A stretch of DNA of 64,000 nt from Sarcocystis neurona (GCA_000727475.1 KL647302.1:604040-668039); one strand, 5' to 3'. Counted from the first letter of the stretch, positions 1 through 12,376 are shown. Notes: a model not told the origin generated them from the letters alone. Translations and numbers: made by a program.

Positions 1-1700
1 GTAGAAGCCTACAAAGCAGCAACCAGAGGGCCTTGCAGCAGCAGTCGCAGCCACACGAGCGGCGACGATAACAGAGACTTGAGCAGCAGAAGCCGCGCCA
101 CCCCACCCCTGTCAGCACCGTCCCCAGTAACAGCGCACGCAACAGGGTAAAGTGGTCTTCAGAAAAATTCTACATTGAGTAGCCGTGTCAGCGTAAGACG
201 GTCTGAGCAATAGCAGGAACAACTCGAAACCCTCTTTGACAATCGTAGCGCCTGCAGGAATGCCACACCAGCATCAGTTGTAGAATCGGCTGGTATACCA
301 CCATCAGCGGCGACTCTACAGCCAGCAGCGGGTCTGGGCAGCGTCAGTGCTTTAGCAGTCGAAGCCGTTCTGGCAGCAGGAGCACTCTAGACGGCGCCCT
401 GACAGCACAACCGCTTCTGAGAGCGCTTTCGTAGTGGCCCACCGAGCAGCAGCAGCCAGACCAGTGGTACCTATCGTAGTAGAAACAGCAATGCTACATC
501 ATCATCAGAGGCGACCGTAGCACGAAGCGCCGTCAAGCAATAGCAGCAACAGCCACGTCAACAACGAAGTTACAGATTCCGCAGCAGCAGCGAAGGCAGT
601 CGCACCACAACCTCTGATGTTTGTAGCAAGCTCTGTGGAAACAAGAAGCCTGCGCCTCCGTAACAAATGCGCCGTACGTAGCACTCTGAACAGCAGCGGC
701 AGTCTGACAACCACGTTTCCTGTATCAGTAGCAGCTGCACGGGCGCCAGAAAAAGATTTTGCTGTTGGTCCAGCTGCGAAGAGATGTGTCATACCAGCGC
801 TGGACAGTAGTATTTGAATGTTGAGGAAGTGACCACGACGTATCACTGCTACCTCTGTGCCTTCTTCGGTCAACGTCAAAAGAGCTTGACTACGTCACAC
901 CGGTGTTACTACTGTTTCTATCGTAGTCGTATTTGCGCAGGTAATGTTACTACTACATACCATCAGTCCAGCCACCACAGCAGCTGCAGAATGATTTCCA
1001 TTCTAAACCGTCTTCAACGGAAAAGCTTCTGTGGAGTGTGCAACGGTGGAGAGCAATTCTGCTCGACGGAGCAGTAGGCAGCAGTAAGGCGGCGGCCAGC
1101 AGAACGGGGTTGCACGTCGTATTGTATTAGTCACACGCAGGAGCAGCGCAACAGCACTCCCGCAAAAATAGTGGCTCCTCAAGCGCTCGCCAGCTGTTGT
1201 GAGCCGATGTGGCTGCTCAGGCCGCTTTGTGTGTTTTCGTATAATGCGACTGCTCGAAGAGATCCCCGAGAGATCGCTGTGGCAGACGCTGTTGTAAATC
1301 GCCAAGCAAATGGATGCGCACAGCGTCTGCAAAGCCATCTGCCGCCACCTGCCTCGTGTACTGGAATGGTGGCCCGCAGAAGCAGTCACAGCAGCAACAC
1401 GGGCAGCACCAGCACAGCAACTGGCGCAGCCCAGCAGCAGCAGGGATCCCCACAGGCGCACGGGTAGCGGCACCAGCTGCACCAGCAGCAGCGACAGCAG
1501 CAACACAAGAAGCACCAGCCGCAACACCAGCAGGGGCAACACATCCGCTGCATGCACTCGCTTCTATGACTCACAACAGTGTCACGCGGTGGCAGGACCA
1601 GCAACAGAGTCTGGAACAGGCGTTGAATAATAATGCCTCTGCAGCTGGTACAGAACCTGCTGCATGCAGGCCGGTTAGAAAAATCTTCTAAGCGTCGCAC
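1..1700. repeat. degenerate CAG/GCA triplet block
   Basis: The plus strand is dominated by dispersed CAG, GCA and AGC triplets, broken by stops in all frames. The clearest run lies at about 1380-1540. Several frames stay open for 60-125 codons, but they encode mixed Ala/Gln/Ser/Thr low complexity without a domain, and plus and minus frames overlap equally well. I read this as decayed trinucleotide-repeat DNA like that known from Eimeria genomes, not a gene. Part of 1310-1690 could be an exon, since one frame there (125 codons, ending in a stop at about 1691) is less repetitive at its C-terminus. Confidence 0.6.
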
Positions 1701-1749
1701 ACCCCTGCTCGCAGCAGCATGAGGTCAAACAGCTGCGCTGGAAGTACGC

Positions 1750-2540
1750 ACGGGACAGCCAGAACAGAGACACAGAAAGAGAGAGAATTACACGTCCACA
1801 CATACTAGACAAAAAGGCGTAGCTACATCCGTACACAAACGTACGTACCAGCGATACATATTGTCTTCGGGTTTCTTACCCCCATAGGTATATACATACG
1901 TCTTATCCGCGAACACAGGTATATACATATACATATACGTAGACATACATACATGCATACATACAACATACATGGGAGTACAAGGCAGGCATGACTCTGA
2001 CTGCGTGCAACACCAGCGGCACAGCACCAGGGCCTGCCACACACTCACAGACAGACACATACTCATGTGCACACATAAGAAACATACACGCGTACGTATA
2101 CACATATATATATGTATATATTTTTAGCGAGAGAAGGACGAGTACGTATTCCCTCGAATAAACAAATTTTGGGGGCTCAGTTCCCCGATCGAAGGCAGGT
2201 GACTGCACACACATTCATACGCAGATAATCGATTCAGTCACTACACATGCACATGTACGTAACTCCATCCATACACATTGCTGTGTAGTCCCAATACCCG
2301 CGTACCCGTGACCATACATATCCATATATATATGTACGTATCATCCCCTCGGTAAACTTACATACATAATCCTCTCCGTAACTATATATACATATATATG
2401 TAGATAGTCCACTCGTGTACGAGCGTCCAGTAGACCAGAACAGACGTACATCTACCTTCACATACGAAGTAGATCTATACTTATTTGCCTGTGAACGAAC
2501 ACAACGTCGTCTGTGAGATAACATTCGGGCACATTTCAAC
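1750..2540. other. gene-free TA/GTAC-rich spacer
   Basis: The stretch consists of alternating purine-pyrimidine sequence such as catacatacatg, tatatgtata and gtacgta. Open frames here translate to Tyr/Val/Cys/Met-rich low complexity, a by-product of the simple sequence. No supported gene is visible. It lies 3' of the minus-strand RRM gene. Confidence 0.6.
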
Positions 2541-2608
2541 GAATGTATGAAGCAAGGAAGGTGCAGCGTGTCCCCCTGGGCAGCGGCCTGCAGCGAGGGC
2601 CGCCTCTG

Positions 2609-4846
2609 TCACGCAGCCCAGTTGCATCCGCCGTCGAGTCGTGGGCCAGGAGCGCCGGCGGGGCCGGTAACTGCTGCTTTGCTGCCGAGGCTGTGTTTGC
2701 CTCTGGTGCCTGTCCAGGCTGCTGTTCCTCCGATCATCTGCTGCAGCACGTGCTGCCGAAGAAATTTAAGGTGGGTGACAGTCTGCAGAACGCAGTACCG
2801 GCCTCGCAAGTTGAAGGCAAGCGTCACTTTCACCGGTCTGCCTCGCAGCTGTTGCAGCCCGAGCAGTTGCACAGCTTCTCTCGCTTCGCCGTACGAACTC
2901 AATTCCATGTACACGCGTCCCTGGTGCTCGCTGGCTGCTGCTGCTGCGGCAGCTGCAGCAGCTCCTGCGCCGCCGCTGCGCGATCCCCCAACCCCTGTGT
3001 CTGCCACGCTTCTCCCAACGACGCCAGGACTGCTGCTGCATCCCCAACTGCCCCCTCCTGCCCCCCCTCCTTGCTGCTGCTGTCCACGGCCGTGATACTG
3101 CTGCTGCTGCTGCTGATGCCAAGAATGCGGCTCCGGCGGAGGGGGAGGAGCACTGGGCCAGCAGCTGTGTTGCTGCTGCTGCTGCCGCGGATGGGCGCGC
3201 CAGGAATGCCCTGCTGCCGCGCCTGCTGCTGCCGCAAGGGGGCCGCCGTTTCCCCCAGCAGGAGCGTGTCCTCCGCCCCCCGGGTGGCTGCTGCTGTTGC
3301 TGTAGCCCGACCCAGCACCTGGCACGGGAGGAGGAGGAGGCGCCGCTTCTATGTGACGTATACGGAAGCGACCTTGGCTCTTTGATTCTGCCCACGTTTT
3401 GATTTCTGAAAGAGACGCATCAAATGGAAGATTTGCTAAATATACGCAGCACAGACTTCCTTGAATACACTCACAGAGCTCTTCTCGTTCCGTCAACCCC
3501 GGGAAAGGCTGCAGGCCAAAGCTCTGCAAGTCAGCAGCAAACACTGCGGGAGACACAACCGCTGGAACTGTCTCGTTCTCACGCTGCGTTTCTTCCACTT
3601 GCTCCTCTCCTCCTGCAGCACCACTTCCTTGCGCCTGTTGCTGCACGGAATCTGACGAAGACGTTGCCGTTCCCCCAAGGGGTCCTGCCGCAGCAGCAGC
3701 GGCACCCCCGCCGTCACCACAGGAAGCAGGTCGGGCAGAAGAAGCAGCACCCGCGGCCTCTTTTTCTGCTGCAGCAGCAGCAGTACACGTAGACGAGAGA
3801 CTGTTACCGGAGTCCCCCCCTCGTGCAGGACCAGCAGCATCTGCACGCGGGCACGTCGCAACCATAAACAAACTGTTGCATGCTGCTGGCTTCGGCGCTT
3901 CGCTGCCGCCGCGCTTGTTCGAAGGGCTCCCCCTCTCGTTAACTTTCTTTTCCTCTTCTTCTGCGGATTCCTCTTCCTCTTCTTCACTGCTGCTACTCGC
4001 TGTTATACTTTCGTCGTCGCTGTCCATCCAGGCGAAGCGCCGACGCTTCTTCTTCGGCACCGACTGCTCTGCATCGGTTTTCCCTTCCTCTGCTGTTTCC
4101 CGCGCGTCCCCACCGTTGCCGCTGCTCCCCTGTCCCCCGTGCCCCTGCTGCTGCTGCTGCTTCTCTGTCGCGGGGCCTCCTGCTGCTGCGTCTTCTTCAT
4201 CGTCGTCCTGCTGCAGCAGCCGCAACTCTTCCTCTGTGAGCTGGAGCAGCACAGCAGCAGCCTCGCCCAACGGCGAGTCTTCTTCTTCTCCTCCTATTCC
4301 ACCAGGAGCAGCACTCTTAGGCGCTGCAAGCGAACTCGAGCCACTTGTGCTACGTCTGAACGAGGCAGCGGGAGACCTGCTCGACTCCGCCGCGGCAGAA
4401 GACGGACACCCGGTCGACGCCTGCCCTTCTAGTGCGCGCTCTCCCTCTCGCCCTCTGCTGGTGCTGCCCCTGCCTTCGGCAACATTTGACGACACATCGC
4501 CAACAGCAGCAGCAGCATCCGGTGCTCCAGGAGCAGCCGGGTCGCCGTCAGCGGACTCCTTAGTTGGCGACGAGACGCCGCTATTACCACTGCTTGAAGA
4601 AGAAGAAGAAGAGGGAGACGGGAACCCGTCCCCTCCCCGTGGCCCAGCCTGTCCACGCCCAGCGACAGCGGAAGACGAGGAGGAAGACGAAGGAAAAAGA
4701 GAATCCTCTGCAAGTTCAGACCTCCACCTCTTCTTCACTTCTCTCCCGCTGCTCGAAGAAAAAGCCAAAGTAAATGAAGAGCCGCTTTCAAATCTGCTGT
4801 TGGCTCCCGCTGCCGCCCCCCCTCCGCGACGAGGGCGCCCCAGCAT
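2609..4846 (-). CDS. RRM-domain RNA-binding protein with a low-complexity insert
   Basis: A long minus-strand frame encodes an acidic, Ser/Glu/Ala-rich N-terminal half with a basic KKKRRR patch and polyE runs, followed by one RNA recognition motif. RNP2 is seen as VYLANL (about 3430-3446) and RNP1 as GRVYMELS (about 2903-2926), followed by the usual alpha2/beta4 pattern ending RPVKVTLA. Between beta2 and beta3 lies a Gly/Ala/Pro/Gln/His-rich insert of roughly 135 residues. The first in-frame ATG is 4844-4846; the frame stays open upstream to about 4912 without another ATG, so a 5' exon is possible. The C-terminus after the RRM may be intron read-through, because a possible donor (CG|GTACTG) sits shortly after the last strand. 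The RRM loosely resembles eIF4B/eIF4H-type domains, but the exact role is not established. The RRM call is firm, the gene ends are not. Confidence 0.72.
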   Translation of the reverse strand: MLGRPRRGGGAAAGANSRFESGSSFTLAFSSSSGREVKKRWRSELAEDSLFPSSSSSSSAVAGRGQAGPRGGDGFPSPSSSSSSSSGNSGVSSPTKESADGDPAAPGAPDAAAAVGDVSSNVAEGRGSTSRGREGERALEGQASTGCPSSAAAESSRSPAASFRRSTSGSSSLAAPKSAAPGGIGGEEEDSPLGEAAAVLLQLTEEELRLLQQDDDEEDAAAGGPATEKQQQQQGHGGQGSSGNGGDARETAEEGKTDAEQSVPKKKRRRFAWMDSDDESITASSSSEEEEEESAEEEEKKVNERGSPSNKRGGSEAPKPAACNSLFMVATCPRADAAGPARGGDSGNSLSSTCTAAAAAEKEAAGAASSARPASCGDGGGAAAAAAGPLGGTATSSSDSVQQQAQGSGAAGGEEQVEETQRENETVPAVVSPAVFAADLQSFGLQPFPGLTEREELCECIQGSLCCVYLANLPFDASLSEIKTWAESKSQGRFRIRHIEAAPPPPPVPGAGSGYSNSSSHPGGGGHAPAGGNGGPLAAAAGAAAGHSWRAHPRQQQQQHSCWPSAPPPPPEPHSWHQQQQQQYHGRGQQQQGGGAGGGSWGCSSSPGVVGRSVADTGVGGSRSGGAGAAAAAAAAAASEHQGRVYMELSSYGEAREAVQLLGLQQLRGRPVKVTLAFNLRGRYCVLQTVTHLKFLRQHVLQQMIGGTAAWTGTRGKHSLGSKAAVTGPAGAPGPRLDGGCNWAA

Positions 4847-5380
4847 CGTCTCCCAAGACTCGGACAGTCGAGAACTGCGGACGAGAACTGCTTCGGGTGT
4901 ATACACACCCACACACCGATAAAACGGCAGGGCAGAAACAGACGGCCACTAAAAAACCCTCCCAGTGTAAATACACTTCACACGGCAGCAGTTTTTTCCT
5001 GCCAGATCACTAGCCACTAGACTCCTCAAGAAAAACGACCACACACGCAGTGGACAGACCCCCGCGAAGAGCAGCAGATATCTCTATCAGCTCGTGCTCC
5101 TGCAGACGTCTACGGATGCCAACTGCGGTGTACACACACCCCTTACGTCAGCAGTTCACGGCTCCATCAACTGCTCTTCCCGCTGCTTCTCGGTGCTTCT
5201 ACTTGAGCCCTCGTATAGCACGAATCCACACAGAATCCATACAAAAGTGTCCAAGAAAGTATACATATACACATACGCATATATATATACTCAGAACTCA
5301 GAACAGTAATTCTGATGATACCCGCAGTCTTCAATAACGCTGCCGCTTCCCGCTGCTGCCGATCTTCTGCTTGCCGTACA
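4847..5380. other. 5' flank of the RRM gene
   Basis: No coding potential is supported. The stretch contains two copies of a TGTAYACACACCCMY-type motif (near 4898 and 5130) that also occurs elsewhere in the window, plus TA-rich sequence near 5265-5290. Confidence 0.4.
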
Positions 5381-5384
5381 GCAG

Positions 5385-6370
5385 CAGCTGGAACGGGGAG
5401 AGGAAGGCGAGCAAAGAGTGTGGAAGAGAGACGGGCAGCGGAAGGCAACGAGAGACGAATCGGGAGACGGGACACGTGAGGAGGCGGGAGGATCGGGGTG
5501 GGTAAAAGATAAAAAAACGGCAGGAGGGTCCGAAGCGGACGAAGGAACAACGGCATGAATAAACTGAAAAGGAGAGCCAAGAGGTACACAGCAGGTGTAC
5601 GTCAGTGAGGGGAAGGGAGAAACGCGGAGGGAAACTGACAGAGAAAACAAAAGAAAACGTTACGTCATCTAGAAGGGCCAGTGTAGGAAAAGGTGGACCG
5701 ATAGAGACGCCTCTGGCGTCTTACGGAGATAAAGGAGGCCTTCAGCGTGAAAAATCGCCACCGGCGGGAAGGAGACACGCGACGATGACGGACGGCGAGC
5801 TCGAGAAACAACTGCGACGGGGACGACACACAAAGAGGACGGAAGATACGGGATGATGAAAGACGTATTTAGCGGAAAAAAATATGACAGGGCAGAGAGC
5901 GCCACAACAGAGAAGCAGACTGACGGGATAGCACAGAAAACGTGACTTTCAAAGGAGAACGAGTATAAAAGGGGAGAGAACGGAAGGCGAGGGGTACACG
6001 AAAAACTGGAAGACTGCGACTCGAAGAAAAGTGGGCGTTCGGGACCCAGAGAAAAAAGTCTGGCCAAAAGGCGAAGAAGACGCGCACGCAGAAGTGAGTA
6101 GTTCAACCGATACACCGGTTAACAAGGACGCGAGTGCGTCAAGCTGCCGCACAGAGTCAGCAGAACTGATGGAGAGGGAAACCCGGAGGCAGGGTCGCGA
6201 CAGAGGATCCACGGAATCACTCGAACATCTCAGAAGAAAGACTGCATGAGCAAAAGAAAAGGCAGCTGCAAAGTGGGCAACAGCAGAAGAGGAAGCGAAG
6301 GGGAGGAGAGACGGAGGACAATCAACGAAGGCCTGTGCACCAAAAAGGAGGGAAGAGAAGACAGTGAGAT
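5385..6370. promoter_or_regulatory. 1-kb purine-rich tract upstream of the RRM gene
   Basis: The plus strand is strongly GA-rich, so the sense strand of the adjacent minus-strand gene is a CT-rich tract about 1 kb long, 0.5 kb upstream of its ATG. Frames through it give Leu/Ser/Pro/Phe low complexity on minus and Arg/Glu/Lys on plus, with no domain. A similar pyrimidine-rich sense tract precedes the gene at 35 kb, so I infer promoter or 5' UTR sequence. This is inference from composition only. Confidence 0.4.
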
Positions 6371-6379
6371 GCAGCAGTA

Positions 6380-8080
6380 GGCCAGTGGCGTGCTCGAACT
6401 TGCTGGACAGGAAGATTTCGTGGAAGTCCTGACAGAAGAAGAGACACCCTCCACAGTAACGTGTGTGGCATTCTTTTCTTCTTCGCAACGCGCGAACGCC
6501 TCTCCTGTCTGTTCAAATATACTTACTCAACGGAGACCTCTTTTTGCACGAGCTCTCTCACGCGCCAGTTCGTTCCCGCGTTAGAAAACCCCGTCTGGAA
6601 ATGTCTCGTTTGGCTGTACGTACACCAGAGTTCTCTGTACACGTGTTACACTGTGCCCGAAACATCACTCTTTGGGATGTGGACGTACACCCCCCCACTT
6701 CTCCTCACCACCGTGCCTACGGCGCGCGCGAACAGCGAGAAGCGCTTTTCAAGTGTACGTACACTACAACTGTCTTACAGGTGTTGCAGCGAGCAGGTCC
6801 CTTCTAAATTCACGCGAACGTTAGGGCCTTTCCACGTGCACATGCTATACACAGATATCACAGAGCTTCGTCTTGTCGTGTGTGCAGCACACGTGTTTCT
6901 TCCCACGACTATACCAGCGGGAGTCCCTCCCCCCGTGCATACTTGTACGAACGCGCGGTGCACTTTGTACGCATATCTTTGCAAGAGCCCCGCCCTAAGT
7001 TGGTCTGTTCGGGGTGCCTGCCAGCACTACGGTGTTCGTATTTTCCGCTGCTACATGCATGTGTGTGTGTAGGCCGCAGGAGGACCTACGCAAAAAGGTA
7101 TCTGCAGAGCTGTGGACCTCAAGCGAGACAAGAAGGTAAGGCCAGCGAGAGACTGGAACAGAACGGCGGGGCGGCAGCGTATTAGTCCTGTTACCGCTGA
7201 CGGCAGACGGGATCAAATGCGCGCACGAGTCTGTCCACAAACGCGTGAAGTTCGCTGTACGTAAACTTCATCTACACATGCACAACTTTGCTGTAAAGAA
7301 ACCCACTCCACTATCCCGGTAGCATGTAAAAGTAGATTCAGACACACAGGTGGAGATTTACACGGGGACGTACATGTATATGCAGAGGAGGCGGGTGAAG
7401 TTGGCTGGCGCAGACCGTCGAGCTCCTTGCGCAGCGCAGCAACGTGTGAGGGGCTGTCGGGGACGTGACGGAAAGCGGGAAAGTGGCCACGGCATCAAAA
7501 AGAAGAAGATTACGGAGAAGTGCAAAGTGTGGAACACACGGTGGGTGAGGTCCGAAACGTACAGAAATCAAACCCACATTCAGTAGTGACTCAAGGAGAA
7601 ATATGAGGTACATGACAGGCTGCAGTCGCGGGGCGTATGCCCGTCGTAGTTTTGTGTAGTGGGAAATAGTGACGAGACACAACGTCTGCAGACAACGCTG
7701 GAACCAGGCAAAACAGACCCTGGGAAGGATCCTGTCGATTTTGCAGGGGGCGTCAGAGGACGACGAGAGGTAGATGCACGGTGGTAAAGACCAGCGATAA
7801 ACGGGAAGAACAACGATTCGCGTAGAAACTGGAGAGAGGAATCAGGACGGACAGGACGCGAAATAACCTACTTGAGGTGCTTAGCGGTAAGTGTACGGTT
7901 GTGGCAGATCGCGCCTTTCCGTTAATGACTTCCGGCGACACTCGGCGAATACGAGAAATGTTCGTAGTCGCGACCTATACAGACCTCCTCCAGAAAGCCA
8001 CAACCGACGCACTTTCACGAAGCATTAGGCCCGGCTACTACTTATTCCTATCCACTAGACAGTAACTTCATCTGCCGTGT
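6380..8080. other. no supported gene; dispersed GTAC motifs
   Basis: Open frames are short, mutually overlapping and without recognisable motifs. The stretch contains the palindrome TGTACGTACA at 6615-6624 and GTGTACGTACAC at 6753-6764, and several related GTAC-rich pieces. I see nothing else I can support. Confidence 0.5.
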
Positions 8081-8084
8081 GAAT

Positions 8085-8700
8085 ACTGTTTCTCCTCATA
8101 TTGCTGTTTTCGCCAGCAGTACTGCTGCTGGTGCTACTGCTGTGGCGACCTCCGCGATCTGCTGCATGCTGCTGGATGCTGGTGCTGGGGTTGCTGCAGC
8201 CGTTCACACACCTCGGTTTTGTGCTGCTGCTGTTCACTGCGTCGGCGTGAACAGAGGCGTTGCAGCTGCCGCTGCGAGTGCTACCGGTGCCACCGCTGCT
8301 GCTGCTGCTGTTGCACGTGCCACTAAGTACCAGCGTAGACGGTGCAGGTATTGCGCCTGCAGCGGTACGTGTCAGCTAGTGGTGGACAGGCCCGCTTCGG
8401 TGGCAGCCAGCAGCCACGCGGTTACATGCTGCCGACGAATTGAGTGTCATGCTCCTGGTTCTGCTAGTGCGGCTGTTGGGTGGTAAGGCTGCTTCTTGTT
8501 GCGCCGGTGTGCTGTTACAGGGCGTGCTGCTGCTGCTGCCGCCGTTGCCTCCAGCGGATGCGGCTTCGCGTATCTGTGCTGGCGCCGCTGGTCACTGCCG
8601 TTCCCCAAGTGTGTCGTCGCTCCTGCTTCGCTAACCACCAGCAACGCTGCACTCCCAGCTGCACCTGTTGCCCCTGCTGTTGATGTTCCTCTTGGGTCAC
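8085..8700. repeat. degenerate CTG/GCT triplet block
   Basis: The plus strand is rich in CTG, GCT and TGC triplets in irregular order. A plus frame of 135 codons (8079-8486) is Ala/Cys/Val-rich and shows no domain; minus frames of similar length overlap it. This is the mirror orientation of the CAG block at 1-1700 and is probably non-coding repeat DNA. Confidence 0.55.
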
Positions 8701-10244
8701 ACGGCTTCTTCACAATGAAGACCGCGTCCGCGTCATCTGGAGGGCAGTACCCCACATGTGGTGCTCTTGCAGGCCACACCACAGTATCTTATCGTGCGCT
8801 TCAGGCGTATTCAGTTTCCACATCTACTGGATGAAACACTCAAGCCTCTACATGTGTTTTTAGTGCATCTCGGCATTCCACCTTCCTTTGTATGGCCCTG
8901 TGAAGATAATACTCCACAGGTGGGTTAGGAATGCATCCCCCAGGGACACATCATCTGCAACGACGTAAGGAGAGAGCAACATGAAAAAACTGGGCACCTT
9001 CGACCGATGAGGCTCCTATCCGCTTTTAGATGCTTCCGTCCATCCTACCCATTCGTCTACGTTTTCCGTGTATCGTACGCATATTTATGTAGAGAGAAAA
9101 TTAGATGGATGTATGCGCAGCTCGTACTCTTATGTGTGCGTATAGAGAGATCGTCCTACACAGACAGACACGCGCACGCACGTGTAATGAGGCTTTGCAT
9201 CATTCCGTTCTAGGGGAATCTGTACATTATACACCCAGACTGGTCCATCAATTATATGCGCCCACGTGCGCGTGTAGGCATGAGACTTATTTTCTGCTCA
9301 CGTGACTGCGTCAAGTTTAAATCTGGCCCTGAAGGCACCTACGTGTATGTGTGTACTCATGCGTACAGATGTGCACATATGCAGCGTTGGCCTACCCTTG
9401 TACACATGTCACGGGCACACTTTGTCGTTGGGTTCGGAAGTGAGAAATTTTCCGTATGCCTTTGCATATCATCCAGCATACACGCATACACACGCGAGAG
9501 AGTCGTAAACGTGCACCACACTTTGGACGTGCACACCATGTACATATTGCTCAGAGAAAAAGATACGCGTGCGCAAATGTTTAAACATGTGCACGCTTCT
9601 GGGCGTCAACATGGCCACAGTGCCCTCAGAAAGTTTCGTTACATTTCGAAAGAGTTGAAGAAAAAAAGGAAAAACACGACGCCCACCACGCATAGTGAAT
9701 CGGTTGTGTGCACAGGTGAGTGCGCTTACTTTACGCATATATATATATATATGTATGTCTGTATGTTTGTCTACAGACACACACTGTCCTTGTATGTATA
9801 TGGGTACACAAGACAAGTCAAAACACATTCTACGCGGGCTCATACCGCTGGGCACAGCTTACAGTAGAGAAAGAGGATTCACAAGTAACCGACCCAAAGA
9901 AGACCTTTGCCAGCCGTCTGCAGAGAATCTTCATGGTCGGCCCTCTGTGCACCAACATGCAGTACAGCAACAAATGGGATACGACCTCCCAAGTGCATAT
10001 ACTCTATCACCATTAATTGCTGCACGCTCTACGATGCTGTTACAGTAAACGCCTGTATGTGACATCAAGCGTACGTACTCCGAGAGCAATCAGGGCTGCT
10101 CCGCCCAGTCTTTCAGTGCTTTGTATTGTTGGTACTTTAAGAAAGTGCGTTTGCTGCAGCTCTACTCTTGTATGCGTCCGATCACGTATAACCTGTTTAC
10201 GTGGTACAAAGGAGTGGTAATTCGTCTGCAATTTGTAGGGAAGG

Positions 10245-10362
10245 GGAGCACTGTTGCGTCTCGTTCTGTTGGTCACACACCTTGTATTTGGCACTGTGTG
10301 TCTGGAGCACTGTTGCGTCTCGTTCTGCTGGTCACGCACCTTGTATTGTGTGTCTGGTCGAT
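10245..10362. repeat. 59-bp tandem duplication
   Basis: Two adjacent copies with a 59-bp period begin GGAGCACTGTTGCGTCTCGT at 10245 and 10304. They differ by a few substitutions and small indels, so the duplication is fairly young or conserved. Confidence 0.85.
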
Positions 10363-10600
10363 CAGAATCTCGCCGCTGCTTGGTAACGTACTGCTACCGT
10401 GGGTCTAGTTTTATCGTTTTGCACATCCGACCAGAAGTACGTAACCAGCGTTTTGCTGGTACGTTATGACATTCGTGTGTTAGTTTATTAAGAGTTGAAC
10501 TGGAACAGAAGTCGACACCGCATCGTGGCATCAATGTAATGGTAGAACAACTCATCGAAAACAGTTCAGTACGGCACGTATTTCGCACGCATATAACTGT

Positions 10601-10765
10601 GTATATATCCAATGTCACAGGAGCCTAAGTCCACTACTATGTACCCTACAGGCACAGATATATCCATTGTCATAGGAGCCTAAGTCCGCTAGTATGTGCT
10701 CTACAGGCACGTATATATCCAGTGTCATAGGAGCCTAAGTCCACTACGACGTGCTCTACAGGCAC
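10601..10765. repeat. 55-bp tandem repeat, three copies
   Basis: Three consecutive 55-bp units share a core TATCC..TGTCA.AGGAGCCTAAG, a following GTCC.CTA, and a tail CTACAGGCAC. Units start at about 10601, 10656 and 10711. The frame is not open across the array in a way that suggests coding. Confidence 0.88.
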
Positions 10766-12376
10766 GTGCGGAGGACATGAGTATATGGAGGTCAACCTCT
10801 CCACCGACGACGACCTGGAAACGTGCATCTAAGGTGTGGCGCGTCTCACGGCTACGATGGATTCTAGTAGGGTGGACCGGTGTGAGGCGACAATGGACAT
10901 ATCACTTCACCGCTGTTTTGTGTCACGTACAAAGTGTTCGCGGCTACTGTTGCTCTCCGTAACGAGTATCTGCCTGCTTTACCAGCGCGCGCTGAGGAGA
11001 CGAATTTTTTGCTGTTATCTAGCATCTGCACGTGTGCATCGCTCTCTCTCTTTTGTGCCTGGAAGCCACGGTGTCTTTTGCTGGCTGCATCCGATCATGC
11101 ACTGAGGCAGAATCCGTGCCGCGTGCGTCAAAGACAACGTGATGCGCTTCACGCAGAACCTCACACATGAATGCCAATCGAAAAATGAACAAGCGGTTGT
11201 CTGCTGCGCTTTCGCCTGGGACGTAAGCTCCTCCGTAAAGCGTGACACAACAGTCCCTAGACTGAAACGTTCGTATATGACATTGTCAGCAGTCCAACTA
11301 GGTAGCACACACTCCAGATATACCGGCAGCGCAAGGGTTGTCTTTCGGCGTCATCGTGAATGCCGGGCTCCGCGCTTCGGAATGGTGCGTATGACATCCT
11401 TATCTGAAACGTCTCCTAACGTGCGGACTGTTAGGTAGATAAGAGGACGCACTGATTCAAAATATATTAATGTGAAGAGTTTAAGGCAAACGGACTACAG
11501 ACGTATGGACGTCGACGAATCATCTTCTGCACGGATCTCCCACACCCCCAAAAGGTTACACGCAGAGGGTGGAATTGGGGAAGCCTGCCCACAATCTGCG
11601 CAGTCGAGAAAGAAGAGTGCAAAGCACAACCGTGCCTCGTTTCAGCGGCAATATGCCACCAAACAATAACCCCGACGCTTTTTCTCTTCTGCTAGTCCGT
11701 GCCTGTCCTTGCGTATCTGAGTATTTCACGACGAAATTTGAATTCATTCCTGACTGATATCTGTGTGATAAGTAAATCTCGATGTCCCGCTAATTGCGGC
11801 CTTCTGCGTTTGCTCAGCAGACGCGTACACGTCGCGTGTGATAAGTGCGCCTCTTCTGTATCTCACGAGCAAATAGACTACTTCATGGAATACTGCCTTT
11901 CTCTTGCAGTTGTTGCGCACAACTGAGTTAACGTCCTGATTGTGCAGTGCCCAAAATCCGCCTCTGGCCTTTAAAAAAGATTAGTTTAGCGAGGGGCATT
12001 TTACCAGGGTTGGTCCGTCGTTCCGGTGTTGGAGAGGGCCATCGCAGGTGATAAGAGGGCGTTTACTACTTCTGCTCATTAGAAAATAGCGCCACCCAGC
12101 CGCAAGCTCCCATGTGCTGTGGCTTTATAGCAACTACGCAGGCCTTCAACCACTACACTTTGCCTTACGCTGTTGTGAATCCAAGCTGTAGACTACTACA
12201 CGTTAAACAATGTCAATGGGGTCTTCCTCCTCTACACTGCGGCACACCTTCTGCCCCGAGATAAAGCCCTGCACGCACACTCGCAGTGAACATTGAGAAC
12301 ACCCACGTTCAATGTCGATACTGCGATATACATGCATCATCTGTGTGTATGCAAATATATGCGTACATGTATGCAT

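Larger units (their letters stand above)
8830..12376. other. gene-poor stretch
   Basis: Apart from the two tandem repeats listed separately (10245-10362 and 10601-10765), I find only short overlapping frames rich in Cys/Thr/Arg/Val and no splice-supported exon. Simple sequence such as tatatatatatatgtatg occurs near 9738-9757. Confidence 0.5.

Noticed and set aside
3876..4922. A 348-codon plus-strand Ser/Leu/Pro-rich frame
   Set aside because: It is antisense to the RRM gene and arises from its Ser, Glu and Ala codon runs. It has no domain.
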